Positions 42,701 through 52,800 of a DNA stretch of 64,000 nt are shown piece by piece. The stretch's first letter is position 1, and every line of letters starts with the position of its first letter. A program made the position numbers and the translations under genes. This DNA comes from Aurelia coerulea (taxonomy: Eukaryota > Cnidaria > Scyphozoa > Semaeostomeae > Ulmaridae): assembly GCA_039566865.1 (NCBI GenBank), contig CM076960.1, positions 372,001-436,000 on the forward strand, read 5' to 3'. The notes under the pieces were generated by a model. That model made no database searches. It worked only from the letters and a program-made list of their open reading frames with translations, and was not told the origin of the DNA.

Positions 42701-45700
42701 TATATCGCTTGGATCATTGATGGTTTGAGAAATCTGATTGCACTGGTTAATTCTACGGAGTTCAAACCTATAGAAAATATCTTTATTTGCAATGTATCTG
42801 CTGCTATTTGCCTACGTTGTTAGGGAGAGAAAGTCACAGGTTTTTGGAAGTTTTGCTTGTACAGCCTCCTTAATGTCTGTGCTAACAGTTAATTCAATTA
42901 TTCCATTCATTATCTCATATTTATTGCAAGTGATTTTACATATCTTTTCTTCAGGCATACACCTCATTTTTGGGTGCTACCAAGAGATATTGACAGTTTG
43001 CTTTCTCTAACGAAACACTGGAATCAAACACTGTTTAAATATGGATGTGAAAAGCTACTGAAAACAGGTAATGATATTATCTTAAAATGATTTACTTATC
43101 ACTTTTCTTTTGGAATTCAGGAAGTTTTCGAGGATAGTAATTAATTCTTTTTCGAACCTTTCTCATGCCTAATAACTGTATTTTAAGGATTGAAGAAATT
43201 TAAAAGAAAATCATTCGGTCATTCATTTGTTCCATCCTGGGATCGAGGGTTGGATGCAATGTTTCTCCACTCATCACGATGGTATGCCACTCTTGTTGCC
43301 TCTGCATATTGTAGGCCTGTCCACTGGTTCATGTTGAAAATCATACCGTTTTGAAAAATGATCTGAAATTGTTATTACACACTCTTCTCGGAAATTCTTA
43401 ATGATTTACTCGCTCATACGAAGCTCTTGCATGAAGGTTGCTAAAAACTTTGTAACGATGTTTTCCTGGCCTTTTTTCGTTTTCGTCGACAGTTCTTTAT
43501 AATATTACCACATGCTTTTATTCATGAATATTACTTTAGTATATTTGATTTGGCTCTTTCTCTCCTTCAGGAGTTTATGGAATGCAGAGAGCTGTTGTTC
43601 TAAGTTTCTCTGGCCTACAATACACAAAACATGGATTGGAATTAGCTGTGAATCCGATCTCTTTATCATCTAATGTTTCGCTCAGACATCTTCCGTACAG
43701 TCAAAACATCATATATATTCATATCAGAATACACCCTCCCGATGGACTCAAAACTATTGAGATATTTTCTGATCACACAAAAGGACCTAAGCTGTATGCT
43801 TGTGGATCTGCTTGTGAACATGTCGTTGAAGTTAGGTAAATATGTTTTTTTATTACCTGACTGACGTTTCAAAAACGAGGCAATACAAGAATCCCGCCAA
43901 TCCCATTGGCTAATCGCACATTTCCCACGGTTTTCCCGTAGCCTTGTATAATACGATACAAGGACGCGTTTTTGTCACCACAGCAACTGATTTAGGCCTG
44001 TGAGATTTACAATGAACTCAAACGACATAACAGTAACAAAATGAGTTTGACTAAATGGTATAAGTCAAAATTAGAAGCTATAAGGTAATAAAACTCATAC
44101 TAACCGGTTTTGTAGTTGTACAGGAAAATATAAAGCCCTCGGTCTTATTGCACAGACCTCGCAAGCTCGGTCTGTACTTTTAAGACCTCGGGCTTCATAT
44201 TTTCCTGTACAACACAAAACCGGTTAGTATGCGCATAGTAATACTTTTTCAAATTCGTTAATCATCGTCAAGCCTAGCCTGATAACCAGACCCGATTTCA
44301 AAGGAAATAGTGGTCTGTTAAACACCGCCGTAAAGCTTGTTCAAGCCTCGTTTTAATATTGCTCAGAATCCAAGGTTTTGATGGAAATTTATGCGAATAG
44401 TTTGTTGATATTTGTAAAGAAACCAATTATCCAATATGTAGTTCTTTGAAAATTTTCTGAAAAAGGAATGTTGCAGTTTCAATACGACTTGATTACTTTT
44501 TATTCCACCTTGCATAGAAATCTAATCTCGGCAGACAGTTGGATTGCACACCCTTGGGCCCTTGGGTCAGAGATTAAATTTCTATGCAAGGTAGAACAAA
44601 GAGTAATTAAGTCATAAATATCAAAGGACTACACAGATAAATGGTTTGTTTACAAAAATCAACAAATTATTCGCATAAATTTCCATCAAAACCTTGGATT
44701 CTGAGCAATATTAAAACGAGGCTTGAACAAGCTTTAGGGCGGTGTTTAACAGACCACTTATCTATTTTGAAATTGGGGTCTGGTTATCAGGCTACGTCAA
44801 GCCATAGTCTCGCGACTCTAGGGGCATATAGATGCTTTCCTCGCAATTAGCCTCCACTGCTCTCTGTCTCTCGCTTTTCGCAAAAGTTCACCAAACTCTA
44901 GCATTGTCCACTCTTATGTTATCCATCCATTGCTTCTCTGGTCTGCCTCTTCTTCTTTTCCCCTCTGCCATCCCTTCCATGATCATTTTAGCCAAGCTGC
45001 TGTCTTGTCTGACAAGATGCCAAAAAAAATTACCCCCCCCCCACCCTATTCGTTAGAAAGACTCTAGGCTAACACCTAGAATAAAGTTTCCTGTATTTTG
45101 ATCGATACTAGGTCCTGATGGTCTGAGAGCATTCCAATTCATGCAAAATTCATAAGAAATTGCTACCAAGATATCTAGATTTCACAAACATTGCCTGAAT
45201 CGTAACTGATTTTTTTGACAATCATTGATGACATGTGCATAGGGTTGATATATATCTGTAAACAATTTTCTCCTGTTGTTACCCATTTTTCCAGGACGCT
45301 CAACACAAAAACTAGAAACTTAAAAAACTCTCTATTGAAGGCATCAGTGTGTGGTAAAACCCTCTTTTTTCTTTTTAGTTCTGCTCCTTCAGTGTTTCTT
45401 GCAAAGTTAACAAGTCCAGTTACACCAATCTTATATGTATCTACAAACAAGACAGATTTGCAAGTTATAAAAAGAAGTTCATTTATGATCAATGCTGTCA
45501 AAGGTAATCAAACATTTTAATTTCCATAGTCCATTATTTTCATTGCTACGTTTTTTGGTTCCTGATCGAACAAGCGTGGAGCTTGTGAATCAGTGACTCT
45601 TTAAAAAATGATTCTAACAACGAGCAATGGGCGTGAAGGTCCTGGGAAATTTAGGTCCTGTGAATTTTGACACTTTCAAAGTAATGGAACGGTGTTCTTC

Positions 45701-46378
45701 AAGACTTTTCAAATGGGCTCAGAACAGAACGGGTACTTTTTAACATTATTTTCAGGGCATTCAAATATGAAAAGTTCTTTCCGAGCTAAATAGTAGGGTA
45801 CTTCGATGATAACCTATAATTTTTGAGAAACGTGGGCGCAGGGTGCCCGTCTAAAGGCTGATTTCCAGTCAATCTGACTTTCTGAGCGGACGCAATTTTA
45901 CAAAATAAGAGGGGTTGGTCAGCCGTAACATTCTGTTCAACCTTTTTATCATTTTGTCTCGTAAACGTTTTGTCTCGTAAACGATAGAACTTCGATAAAC
46001 CGCTTGGAAATTCCCACTGACTGAAAATCAGCCTTAAGTCCTTACCTTTCTGGAGTAAATGTATTAGTATTTCCTTTCCAAACTGCTTTGCAATCGTAAA
46101 AAATACTCTTGTTTTTCTTATGTCCATACTTTTTCATTTTGTCTCAACAAGATAATCGGAAAATATTTTATAGAGTCTAAATATTTTTTTCCACAGAAGT
46201 ACAAGCCGACGATCAGCCAAGGTTTGCAGCTCATCATTTCAAACTATCTGCTAAATTTTGGGCTGCAGTTATTCTTGCAATTGTACTTTTCCATGTTATT
46301 GTTATTAAAATGATTTATACGGAATGTGGGAAGGATAAAGGAGGAAAAAGGACGCGAGGAAGGGCATTTGTCAGCTAG
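36711..46378 (+). CDS. KIAA2013: KIAA2013-family membrane protein
   Basis: 14 in-phase exons sum to 1803 nt (600 aa; human KIAA2013 about 634): 36711-36837, 37332-37454, 38080-38220, 38674-38732, 39080-39178, 39566-39639, 40195-40317, 41073-41211, 41694-41753, 42336-42508, 42955-43067, 43571-43835, 45379-45503, 46197-46378. The ATG opens MFYRAKKLIWLGIIVIILIM, a signal-anchor helix. A second helix (FWAAVILAIVLFHVIVIKMI) sits near residues 561-581, before a basic tail ending in TAG. Between them lie N-glycosylation sequons (NIT, NIS, NVS, NQT), fitting a luminal domain. Family matches include PSPLNVNITEYYLYS and AVVLSFSGLQYTKHGLEL and the closing ITPILYVSTN-like block (here VTPILYVSTN). The function of this family is not established to my knowledge. 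Confidence 0.9.
36943..37108. mobile_element. MITE, GGCTGATTTCCAGTCAG family, copy 1
   Basis: Left AAGGCTGATTTCCAGTCAGT, right ACTGACTGGAATTTAGCTTT. A second copy is at 45854-46036. Confidence 0.75.
37818..37950. mobile_element. hairpin MITE (family H), copy 2
   Basis: Nearly perfect stem: CTCTTGGTTGGCCTTTGTTG and its complement ending CCAACCAAGAG, then AGACAGACCC at the outer end. Intron 2 of the KIAA2013-type gene. Confidence 0.7.
38361..38578 (+). mobile_element. MITE family A, very degraded copy
   Basis: TTTAGTGATGTTAGAGCTTT centre and GAGAATAGCTAACAATGTCT end are recognisable. Intron 3 of the KIAA2013-type gene. Confidence 0.45.
39302..39450. mobile_element. MITE family B copy
   Basis: ATACAGTACAGGTCTT at the left, GCAAGGCCTGTACTGCA at the right; central AAGAATTTT blocks. 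Confidence 0.7.
39840..39985. repeat. near-perfect 146-bp hairpin
   Basis: Arms of about 64 bp (TTCAGTCCGTCTTACCGTTG ... and its complement ending CGGTAAGACGGACTGAA) around an 18-bp loop. Only a few mismatches. It interrupts or abuts a half-copy of the element family seen at 16936-17174. Intron 6 of the KIAA2013-type gene. Confidence 0.85.
40470..40852. mobile_element. inverted-repeat element (AGTTAAACCAG family)
   Basis: Left CCCATTTACATTGGCAAGTT then AAACCAG; right CTGGTTTAACTGTGTCAGTG then TAGTGTAAATGG. A related end occurs at 31867-31900 in VCPIP1. Confidence 0.65.
41307..41490 (+). mobile_element. MITE family A copy (well preserved)
   Basis: ATAGACCTTTTAGCTATTCT to AGAATAGGTAAAAGGTCTAT, with AGAGCCTGGATCGAGCGTTA and GAGTGGCGTTAGAGCTTCTT. 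Intron 8 of the KIAA2013-type gene. Confidence 0.9.
41978..42290. mobile_element. half-copy of the GGGTGTCCC foldback family
   Basis: Starts GGGTGTCCCCAAAAC and matches one arm of 56603-57207 (CTGTGGAGGAGCT, GAGTTTGAGACCTTGTTTGA, GGCTGCTGATTT). The other arm is absent. Confidence 0.65.
44096..44232. repeat. 137-bp palindromic hairpin
   Basis: Arms CATACTAACCGGTTTTGTAG... and ...AACACAAAACCGGTTAGTATG. They contain TACAGGAAAATATAAAGCCC and its complement. An inner ACAGACC/GGTCTGT stem sits in the loop. Intron 12 of the KIAA2013-type gene. Confidence 0.85.
44275..44797. mobile_element. 520-bp foldback element
   Basis: Two arms of about 250 bp are reverse complements: TAGCCTGATAACCAGACCC, GTTCAAGCCTCGTTTTAATA, TGCTCAGAATCCAAGGTTTT and, near the centre, CTTGCATAGAAATCTAATCT. 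No coding capacity. Confidence 0.85.
44820..45050 (-). mobile_element. LINE-type reverse-transcriptase C-terminal fragment, antisense
   Basis: The minus strand reads MEGMAEGKRRRGRPEKQWMD then NIRVDNA, the Arg-rich GKRxRGRPxxxWxD tail seen at the end of many LINE polyproteins. Short and decayed. Confidence 0.6.
45075..45340. repeat. interspersed repeat (family G), copy 2
   Basis: Direct-repeat relative of 23600-23930: GGTCCTGATGGTCTGAGAGC, TTCATAAGAAATTGCTACCA and TTTTCCAGGACGCTC. Intron 12 of the KIAA2013-type gene, just before exon 13. Confidence 0.55.
45854..46036. mobile_element. MITE, GGCTGATTTCCAGTCAG family, copy 2
   Basis: Left AAGGCTGATTTCCAGTCAAT, right CACTGACTGAAAATCAGCCTT (21 bp in sequence, shown in part as ACTGACTGAAAATCAGCC). 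Between exons 13 and 14 of the KIAA2013-type gene. Confidence 0.75.
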
Positions 46379-47344
46379 CTATAATTCACATTAATGCACC
46401 ACACGAAATTCAATGCTGATCGAAATTTGTGTGTATCGAAAAGTATTGCGCAATGGCCTGGCGACACAGTGAAATGTCGTGGACAGTAAACGATAATGAC
46501 TTCGTAAAAGGACCTCGAATGCAGTTACGGGATTGTTTACGATGAAGGTTTCGCGAATCTACGAAGAGTTTTCGTCTTGATGCGACGATTACTGTTGACT
46601 GGATGCTGTCTAAGTGATCTATTCCCAGACTTGCACCTTTTGCTGTCGAAGTGATTTATTCCCAGACTTGCACCTTATTGTTTACAGAAGAAAATGAGAG
46701 TAGATGGAATGGCCTATTTTTGGAATTTGAAAAAGAACCTCATTTCTGCAAATCTTATTCAGACTGATAAGGCACAGAATTTTGCACATATCTCATTTGT
46801 GTGCACGCCAGAAGTCATGATGCAAACAAACTATCGAATAACTGCAAGTAATGTATGCTGTAATATTTTGAAATTCTAATGTTGTATCTTCAATATTTTG
46901 AAATCATTTGTATTGGGATGAGGATGCAACATTCATAATGAGCCTAAGGGCGAGGATGCAACATTCATTTTCCCTGACTTGCCTGTCAGTAGACCTGTTA
47001 GCTATTCCACAAAAGGGTCTAAATTTAGCCATGTTTATATTCTCTGTTATACGAGTTCGATTGAGCAGCGTAAGTGGCTTCTATCAGTTTTTTGCATACT
47101 CGAAGGTTCTTTAAAATTTATAAAATTGTCATTTTATTCAAATACTTTTGTAGGATGGCCGAAAGGTCTATTTCGTATTCAGTGAGAAAAGATTTCGCGA
47201 CCTTTGACTGCCCTTACAAACGCAAGGTTTATGTAAAAGAAAAACTTGACTCAATTTTGTACAGCTAATGTATAATGTTATTAGGTTATCGTATGTACAG
47301 AAAATGTTACAAAATTATTTTGAAATGAAGGAGTTAGAAATGAT
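46379..47344. other. tail-to-tail intergenic region KIAA2013-type / RSPH14
   Basis: Contains a 37-bp direct duplication near 46613-46680 (TATTCCCAGACTTGCACCTT twice) and a MITE family A copy at 46990-47171. A minus-strand AATAAA at 47133-47138, inside that MITE, is a candidate RSPH14 poly(A) signal. Confidence 0.5.
46990..47171 (+). mobile_element. MITE family A copy, diverged
   Basis: TAGACCTGTTAGCTATTCCA to AGGATGGCCGAAAGGTCTA, with GTTCGATTGAGCAGCGTAAG in the centre. Confidence 0.75.
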
Positions 47345-49797
47345 TTATGGTTTCCATGTTATTGTCTTGACTGCGATCACGGCGGCTTTTCGTACTGCTG
47401 CACTATCATTGTCGTTGGTCAAGCGTTCAACCTACGAGGAAAAAAGAGTGATATTGTCCAACTGATGGTTACTCGCTCAATAAAATGCTGCAAAACTTAT
47501 AATATATATAAAAATATAATATTTGGTAGGTGAAATACTAAAAATTGGTAAGAAGATGGAGTACTAAAAATTCTTACCAATTTTTGAAAATATAATGTTA
47601 ACTAATGTTGATGCTACCAGCATCAATGTTGTAAATGTTGTATAGCCAATAGCCAATGTTGTAAAACAAAAGATTTAGGTTTCCGAACAGACAAAGCAAT
47701 TTGTCTTTCTGAAGGATGGATTTCACACCTGAGAGTGCACTCAATCATATCAAAATAAACAGAAAGGGCAAAGCATTGTGGTTAGCTGCAAGCATTGTGG
47801 TTAGCTGCAAGCATTGTGGTTAGCTGCAAGCATTGTGGTTAGCTGCAAGCATTGTGGTTAGCTGCAAGCATTGTGGTTAGCTGCAAGCATTGTGGTTAGC
47901 TGCAAGCATTGTGGTTAGCTGCAAGCATTGTGGTTAGCTGCAAGCATTGTGGTTAGCTGCAAGCATTGTGGTTAGCTGCAAGCATTGTGGTTAGCTGCAA
48001 GCATTGTGGTTAGCTGCACAGAAAGGGTGAAATCTATTCTTGAGGTTGTAAAATTGCTTTGGCTTAAACTGAACTATATGCTTCGTTTTTCAAAATTCAC
48101 CCTTGCAGTGTACTTGAGAAAAATGAAAGAAAAGTAGAAAACAAGGATAACTTACTTCTTTAAGTGATTTTAACAAATCTGATCTTCCCATTGGTGCCTC
48201 AGCAAGCTCCGTTATTGTCTGAAAATGAAATGAAATTATCATCGGTTAGTTTGCCAAATCAGTTCCTTCATATTAACAGATTTTGTCAAGAATATCACCA
48301 CGTTGCTTGTAAATCAAAAGCCAATTGTTCCTTCGTGCATAAAATGATGAACAGGAATTAAAATACGCTGACGAAACTCTCAATTTTAATCATCGTCAGT
48401 AAGTTTCAATATATTTGTGAACTTCTGTTCACGTTAATCAAAAAAATGTTTCTTGTTCATCTAAAATTGGATTAACTTGCCTTGAAAGCAAGGATGGTTC
48501 AATGGTAGCACATGAGCCTACCAACCTGAGGGTTAGTGGTTTGAGTCCCTGCCCTGTCGAACCTGCTACTTGGAGTTAGGAGAGTCACTAGTTCGCTTTA
48601 GTTCCAGGCTAAAGGAATCATGAAGTGCGGTCCCATCAATAGGAAGGCCCGGGGGGCCTACTTAATACATTGAGCACCCGGGGATGTGCCTGCCAATAGG
48701 GTCTCGTTTTCGGTTGAAAATTCCAGGACAGGATTATACCTTTTGTGTATTTATTCCGGCACAGGTATGTTCATTAAAGCATTTTGCCCAGGACAGGCCA
48801 GATTTGACGTGCAAAATTAAGATAACTTACAAAAGATATTTGTATTGTCCAGGTACTATGTTTTCAAACATTTATTCCAGGACAGGGTCAAACAATTTTC
48901 TTTTGGCAGGCACATCCCCGTTTTTCTCCAAGGTAGACCCCCCGGGGAGGAAGGACATGGACACTGCTTCGATAAGCTTAGCGTCTCAGTATCCTCAAAC
49001 GACCTTCGAATGCTGGGTAGAAATGCATAAACGGTGGCAAAGCAAGGTGGTAAATATGAGATCTATCTGGCCTGTTATCAAGATCTGAGCTGCTAAGTTA
49101 ACCATAAATAGATGTTGAAACAAACCTTCAAAGAGTTGAGTCGCACTTCACTGGAAACATCTCGAAGAAGATCGATGAGCCGAGGAATACTGCCTGCTCT
49201 AATTGATGCATACTTCCCTTTCGTTGTTATGCTTATCCTGAAGAAAAAATAAGAGGAAATTACACGCATTGGACTTTACACCAACAAGCTGGAAGACGGA
49301 ATCAACCGAGGTGACTGCTACTTGCGGATGTTGTTAGCTAAGAGTCTGTTGCAGGGTAATCAAGAAAACAAATGTTGGCACCCAGGTTTTAGGACCAAAA
49401 ACGAAAGTAAACATTCTTATGCAGAATCTTTGCAGCACCCTTGCCTACTTCTCTCGACAAGTCTGGCCAAGCATTGCAAATGAGTTAGTTCTATACACTT
49501 CTAATATAGTGAATAAAAGAAATTAATGAAAACGATCGAAGAATGAAAGAACATAACATACGCCATAAGAGCTGCAGCTGCCCCTGACTTTACTTCAGTT
49601 GATTTGTCCGTAAGAAGTTGACTAAGAATTGGTACTGCACCAACTTCGCAAGCTGCGTCTTTACCAGCCAATGGGAAGCTGAAAAACAATTAATATCATA
49701 TGACTGAACAATAACTTGGAAAGATACTTCACAAACAAAACAGTGGCAAATGCACCATGTAGTTAATCAAAGACAAACAACTGTTACCACAGATATT

Positions 49798-49849
<52 letters not shown>

Positions 49850-52800
49850 TCAAGCAAGCAAGCAAGCAAGCATACAGCTGATCTGGGCCTGCAGCGCTAC
49901 GGCTTGTGCCCTCATACCTGGAGTACTCATTTACCAACTTCGAAAGGATGGACAGCTGACTCTTGGCTGTTGGCTTGTGGTTTGTAGTTCCGACGACAGG
50001 ATTTGAACCCACATGGGTAGATCCCAAAAGATTCGAAACACTGTTCCTTAACCGTTTGGTCACTTGCAACGTTGGTTTGGCCATATTTGTCTAATCTCAA
50101 GTGGTTCATTCTTGAACACATTCAAGACATTTACCATTCATGGGGGATTTGTGTCTCTCAAATATACAATCCTTAAATTTCTAAAAAGACATTTCAGTGA
50201 AATGATTACTTACCTAAGATCCATAATATCTCGTGCTGCTTTTGACCTGATGTTAACTTTTTTGTGGCTCAATAGATTTGTAAATACTTCCATGCCATTG
50301 CTATTTAATGCTTCTTCTGTATTGATTTTCATGCAGAAATGAAGTGTATCTAATATCACATCCTGACAAAGTAAGAAAATAGTTGTTGAATGTTTTGGAC
50401 TAATGTACAATTTTTGGTATCCTTTGTTACTGTCCTTATATAATTGCAATTCACGCCCTCATTTACACGCTGATGGTGGATTTTGGAATCGATCGGAAAC
50501 ATTCATTCTATTAAAACATTAATGATCTTACAAGTGTGGATTGTCGAACTGGACTCTCATAATGATTATCTAATGGATTGGTCACTCTAATATTGAATAA
50601 TGAATTTATCACTGAATAGAATATCATTTGAAATGAAAATGATCTTTTTCCTTGTTGTTCTTGCCCTCTGATGTAAAATTGATGTCAGACTATAAAAAAA
50701 GCTCATGATGGATCGGAATGGATGATGTAATTTATTTTGGTTGGTGAAGGTGAAGTTGTGGTTTTAGTGCCAATTTGTGCTGGAATCGTAGAAGTAGAGA
50801 AAACCTAATTAAGCCCACTACCCCTTGTCATAATGCTCAAGTAAGGGGGGGGGGGGGCTCTCCCTATCTGCATAACTGTTCTGGCTGCAAAGCCAAAGGA
50901 TTAAACCACTGTGACACAACAGCATCAAATAAAATCGACAGGATCAAATTTCATTTCTGAGTTCTTTAGAAAGTCTGGTAATCATGAAGGTCTGGTTTGT
51001 GTCAATTGAATCTTTATGTAAGTAATACAGCATGGTGTTTCCAATGGATTCTAAACAGCATTAACTAAATAATTAATTTCGAAGGGAATTATTTCTACTC
51101 TGTTCATGAATTTCAAAGAAACTTTTCAATAAAAACAAGAACTATGATTTAGAAAGATATGACAGACCTTGATCTCATCTTCCTCATCTGTAAGCTTCTT
51201 CACAAGGGTTGGTATCAGCCCTGCTTCAACAACTCCATCTGGACCTAAAAATGTGAAAAATCAGATGAAAAAGGAAGTTTTATTGTTGTGATAAGACAAA
51301 TGTACAAGATATAAATGATGTGAAGATTCATGAGACTTCCCTTTAACTTTTCAAGATACATTGGTGGCAGCTTAATTCTCATTCCCTTTTCATTTTCATC
51401 ATCTACTGAAATAAATCATTTCTCTGCTTGATATTAAGACTTAAAACAAAAAGGCAAAGTAAGGCTCAAATTAGTCTTTCTTGAATTTCATCATCAATGG
51501 AGCTACTGTAGACTTCATCTGTCATTCATACAATGACCTTGTTTTGAAATTACATCCCACCAATGTTTGATCTTTCGATTCAGTTTCTCTTTGTTGATCA
51601 GTCTATTTAAGATATCATTGAGAAAAAATTACCTGCTGGTGTATGCGAAGCCATTAAAATCGCTTGATGTGATTGTATTCTTGCTTGGTACACTTTATCA
51701 TCAAACTGTAAAATGAAATTGAAATTTTTTTCTTCAACAGCTCAAAGAAAATTTTTGCAACTTTTTGTAAATTTTTTGAGCTTATTGAAACCAAAGAGCA
51801 ACCCAATTAATTCTGAATTTGTCACTTACCAGTTTTGAAAGTGGAAGTATAACTTCATGGTCAAGAATTGCCTCTCGTCCAATTGCATGACCTGTAATTG
51901 AATCACAAAATGAAGCTTTTTTGCATGAAATAACTTTTATCAATTTCAAGAGAAATGCTTAATTTGCTGGGCTACGGTGACTCTTGTAGACAAGCAGTTC
52001 TGTACAGAACACGTGCTATGCTCAAGATATCATACTTAATTCAATTCCTATCAAAGTGCTCAGCATTTGACTTTATTTAATGGAGGATAAATAATTATGA
52101 CTAATGTAACTAATTAATGATCCGCTGCTGAATAAACTTTTTAAGTACCCCTTACAACAAATCACAAAAATATGGAAATAATGGAAGAAATTCTATTCTA
52201 TATGATCATAGGAAATAAAGGAGAATTTGCTTGAACACATCATTCTTGATCACATTAATTGTTGTTGTATTTAATTGCAAAATAAAGTACCAGGCAACAG
52301 TTCTAGAAAGGAATGTTTGTCTTACCAGCCATGACATACAGAGCTTCAGTTGTTTTAATTCTAACAGTAGGATCTTCATCTTGTAACAATGTCTTCAAGC
52401 TGCCAACTATACCTGGAAGAAATTTTCAGAAATAAAGCAACATTAGGTCAGGGTGTGAAAGTTAATTTGATTGAATATACTTGGGGTCCAGGCAACAAAT
52501 GTTCAGTTTCCTTTGTCTAATGAATGAAATGCGATGTTCATGAAAAACTAGTTTTTGAAAGGCAAAGTTCTCTCCATGGTCATGATTTTTTGTCATATAC
52601 ATACAGTAACTTATCTTGAAAGTTCTTGTGTTGTTTTTTGTTTTGCTTTAATTTTTTCAATTTGTTTTCATAAATAATTTTTATTGGTTCTTGACATTGT
52701 TTTTCCTTAATCAAGTTCTCTTCTTCTAAATTATTCTACATACTAGTCTCTATTTTAATATCTATTCTTTGGTGATAACAGACAATGTTATTTTGCCAGC

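Noticed and set aside
47773..48018. Regular direct repeats that might suggest CRISPR
   Set aside because: Units are contiguous with no spacers, in an intron of an animal gene.
48684..49088. 134-codon open frame
   Set aside because: It spans the end of a nested transposon and the SINE; no conserved residues.
49960..50090. Possible functional tRNA-Ser gene on the minus strand
   Set aside because: A and B boxes are present but the anticodon stem does not pair and the body continues into a simple-repeat tail, so SINE is better.
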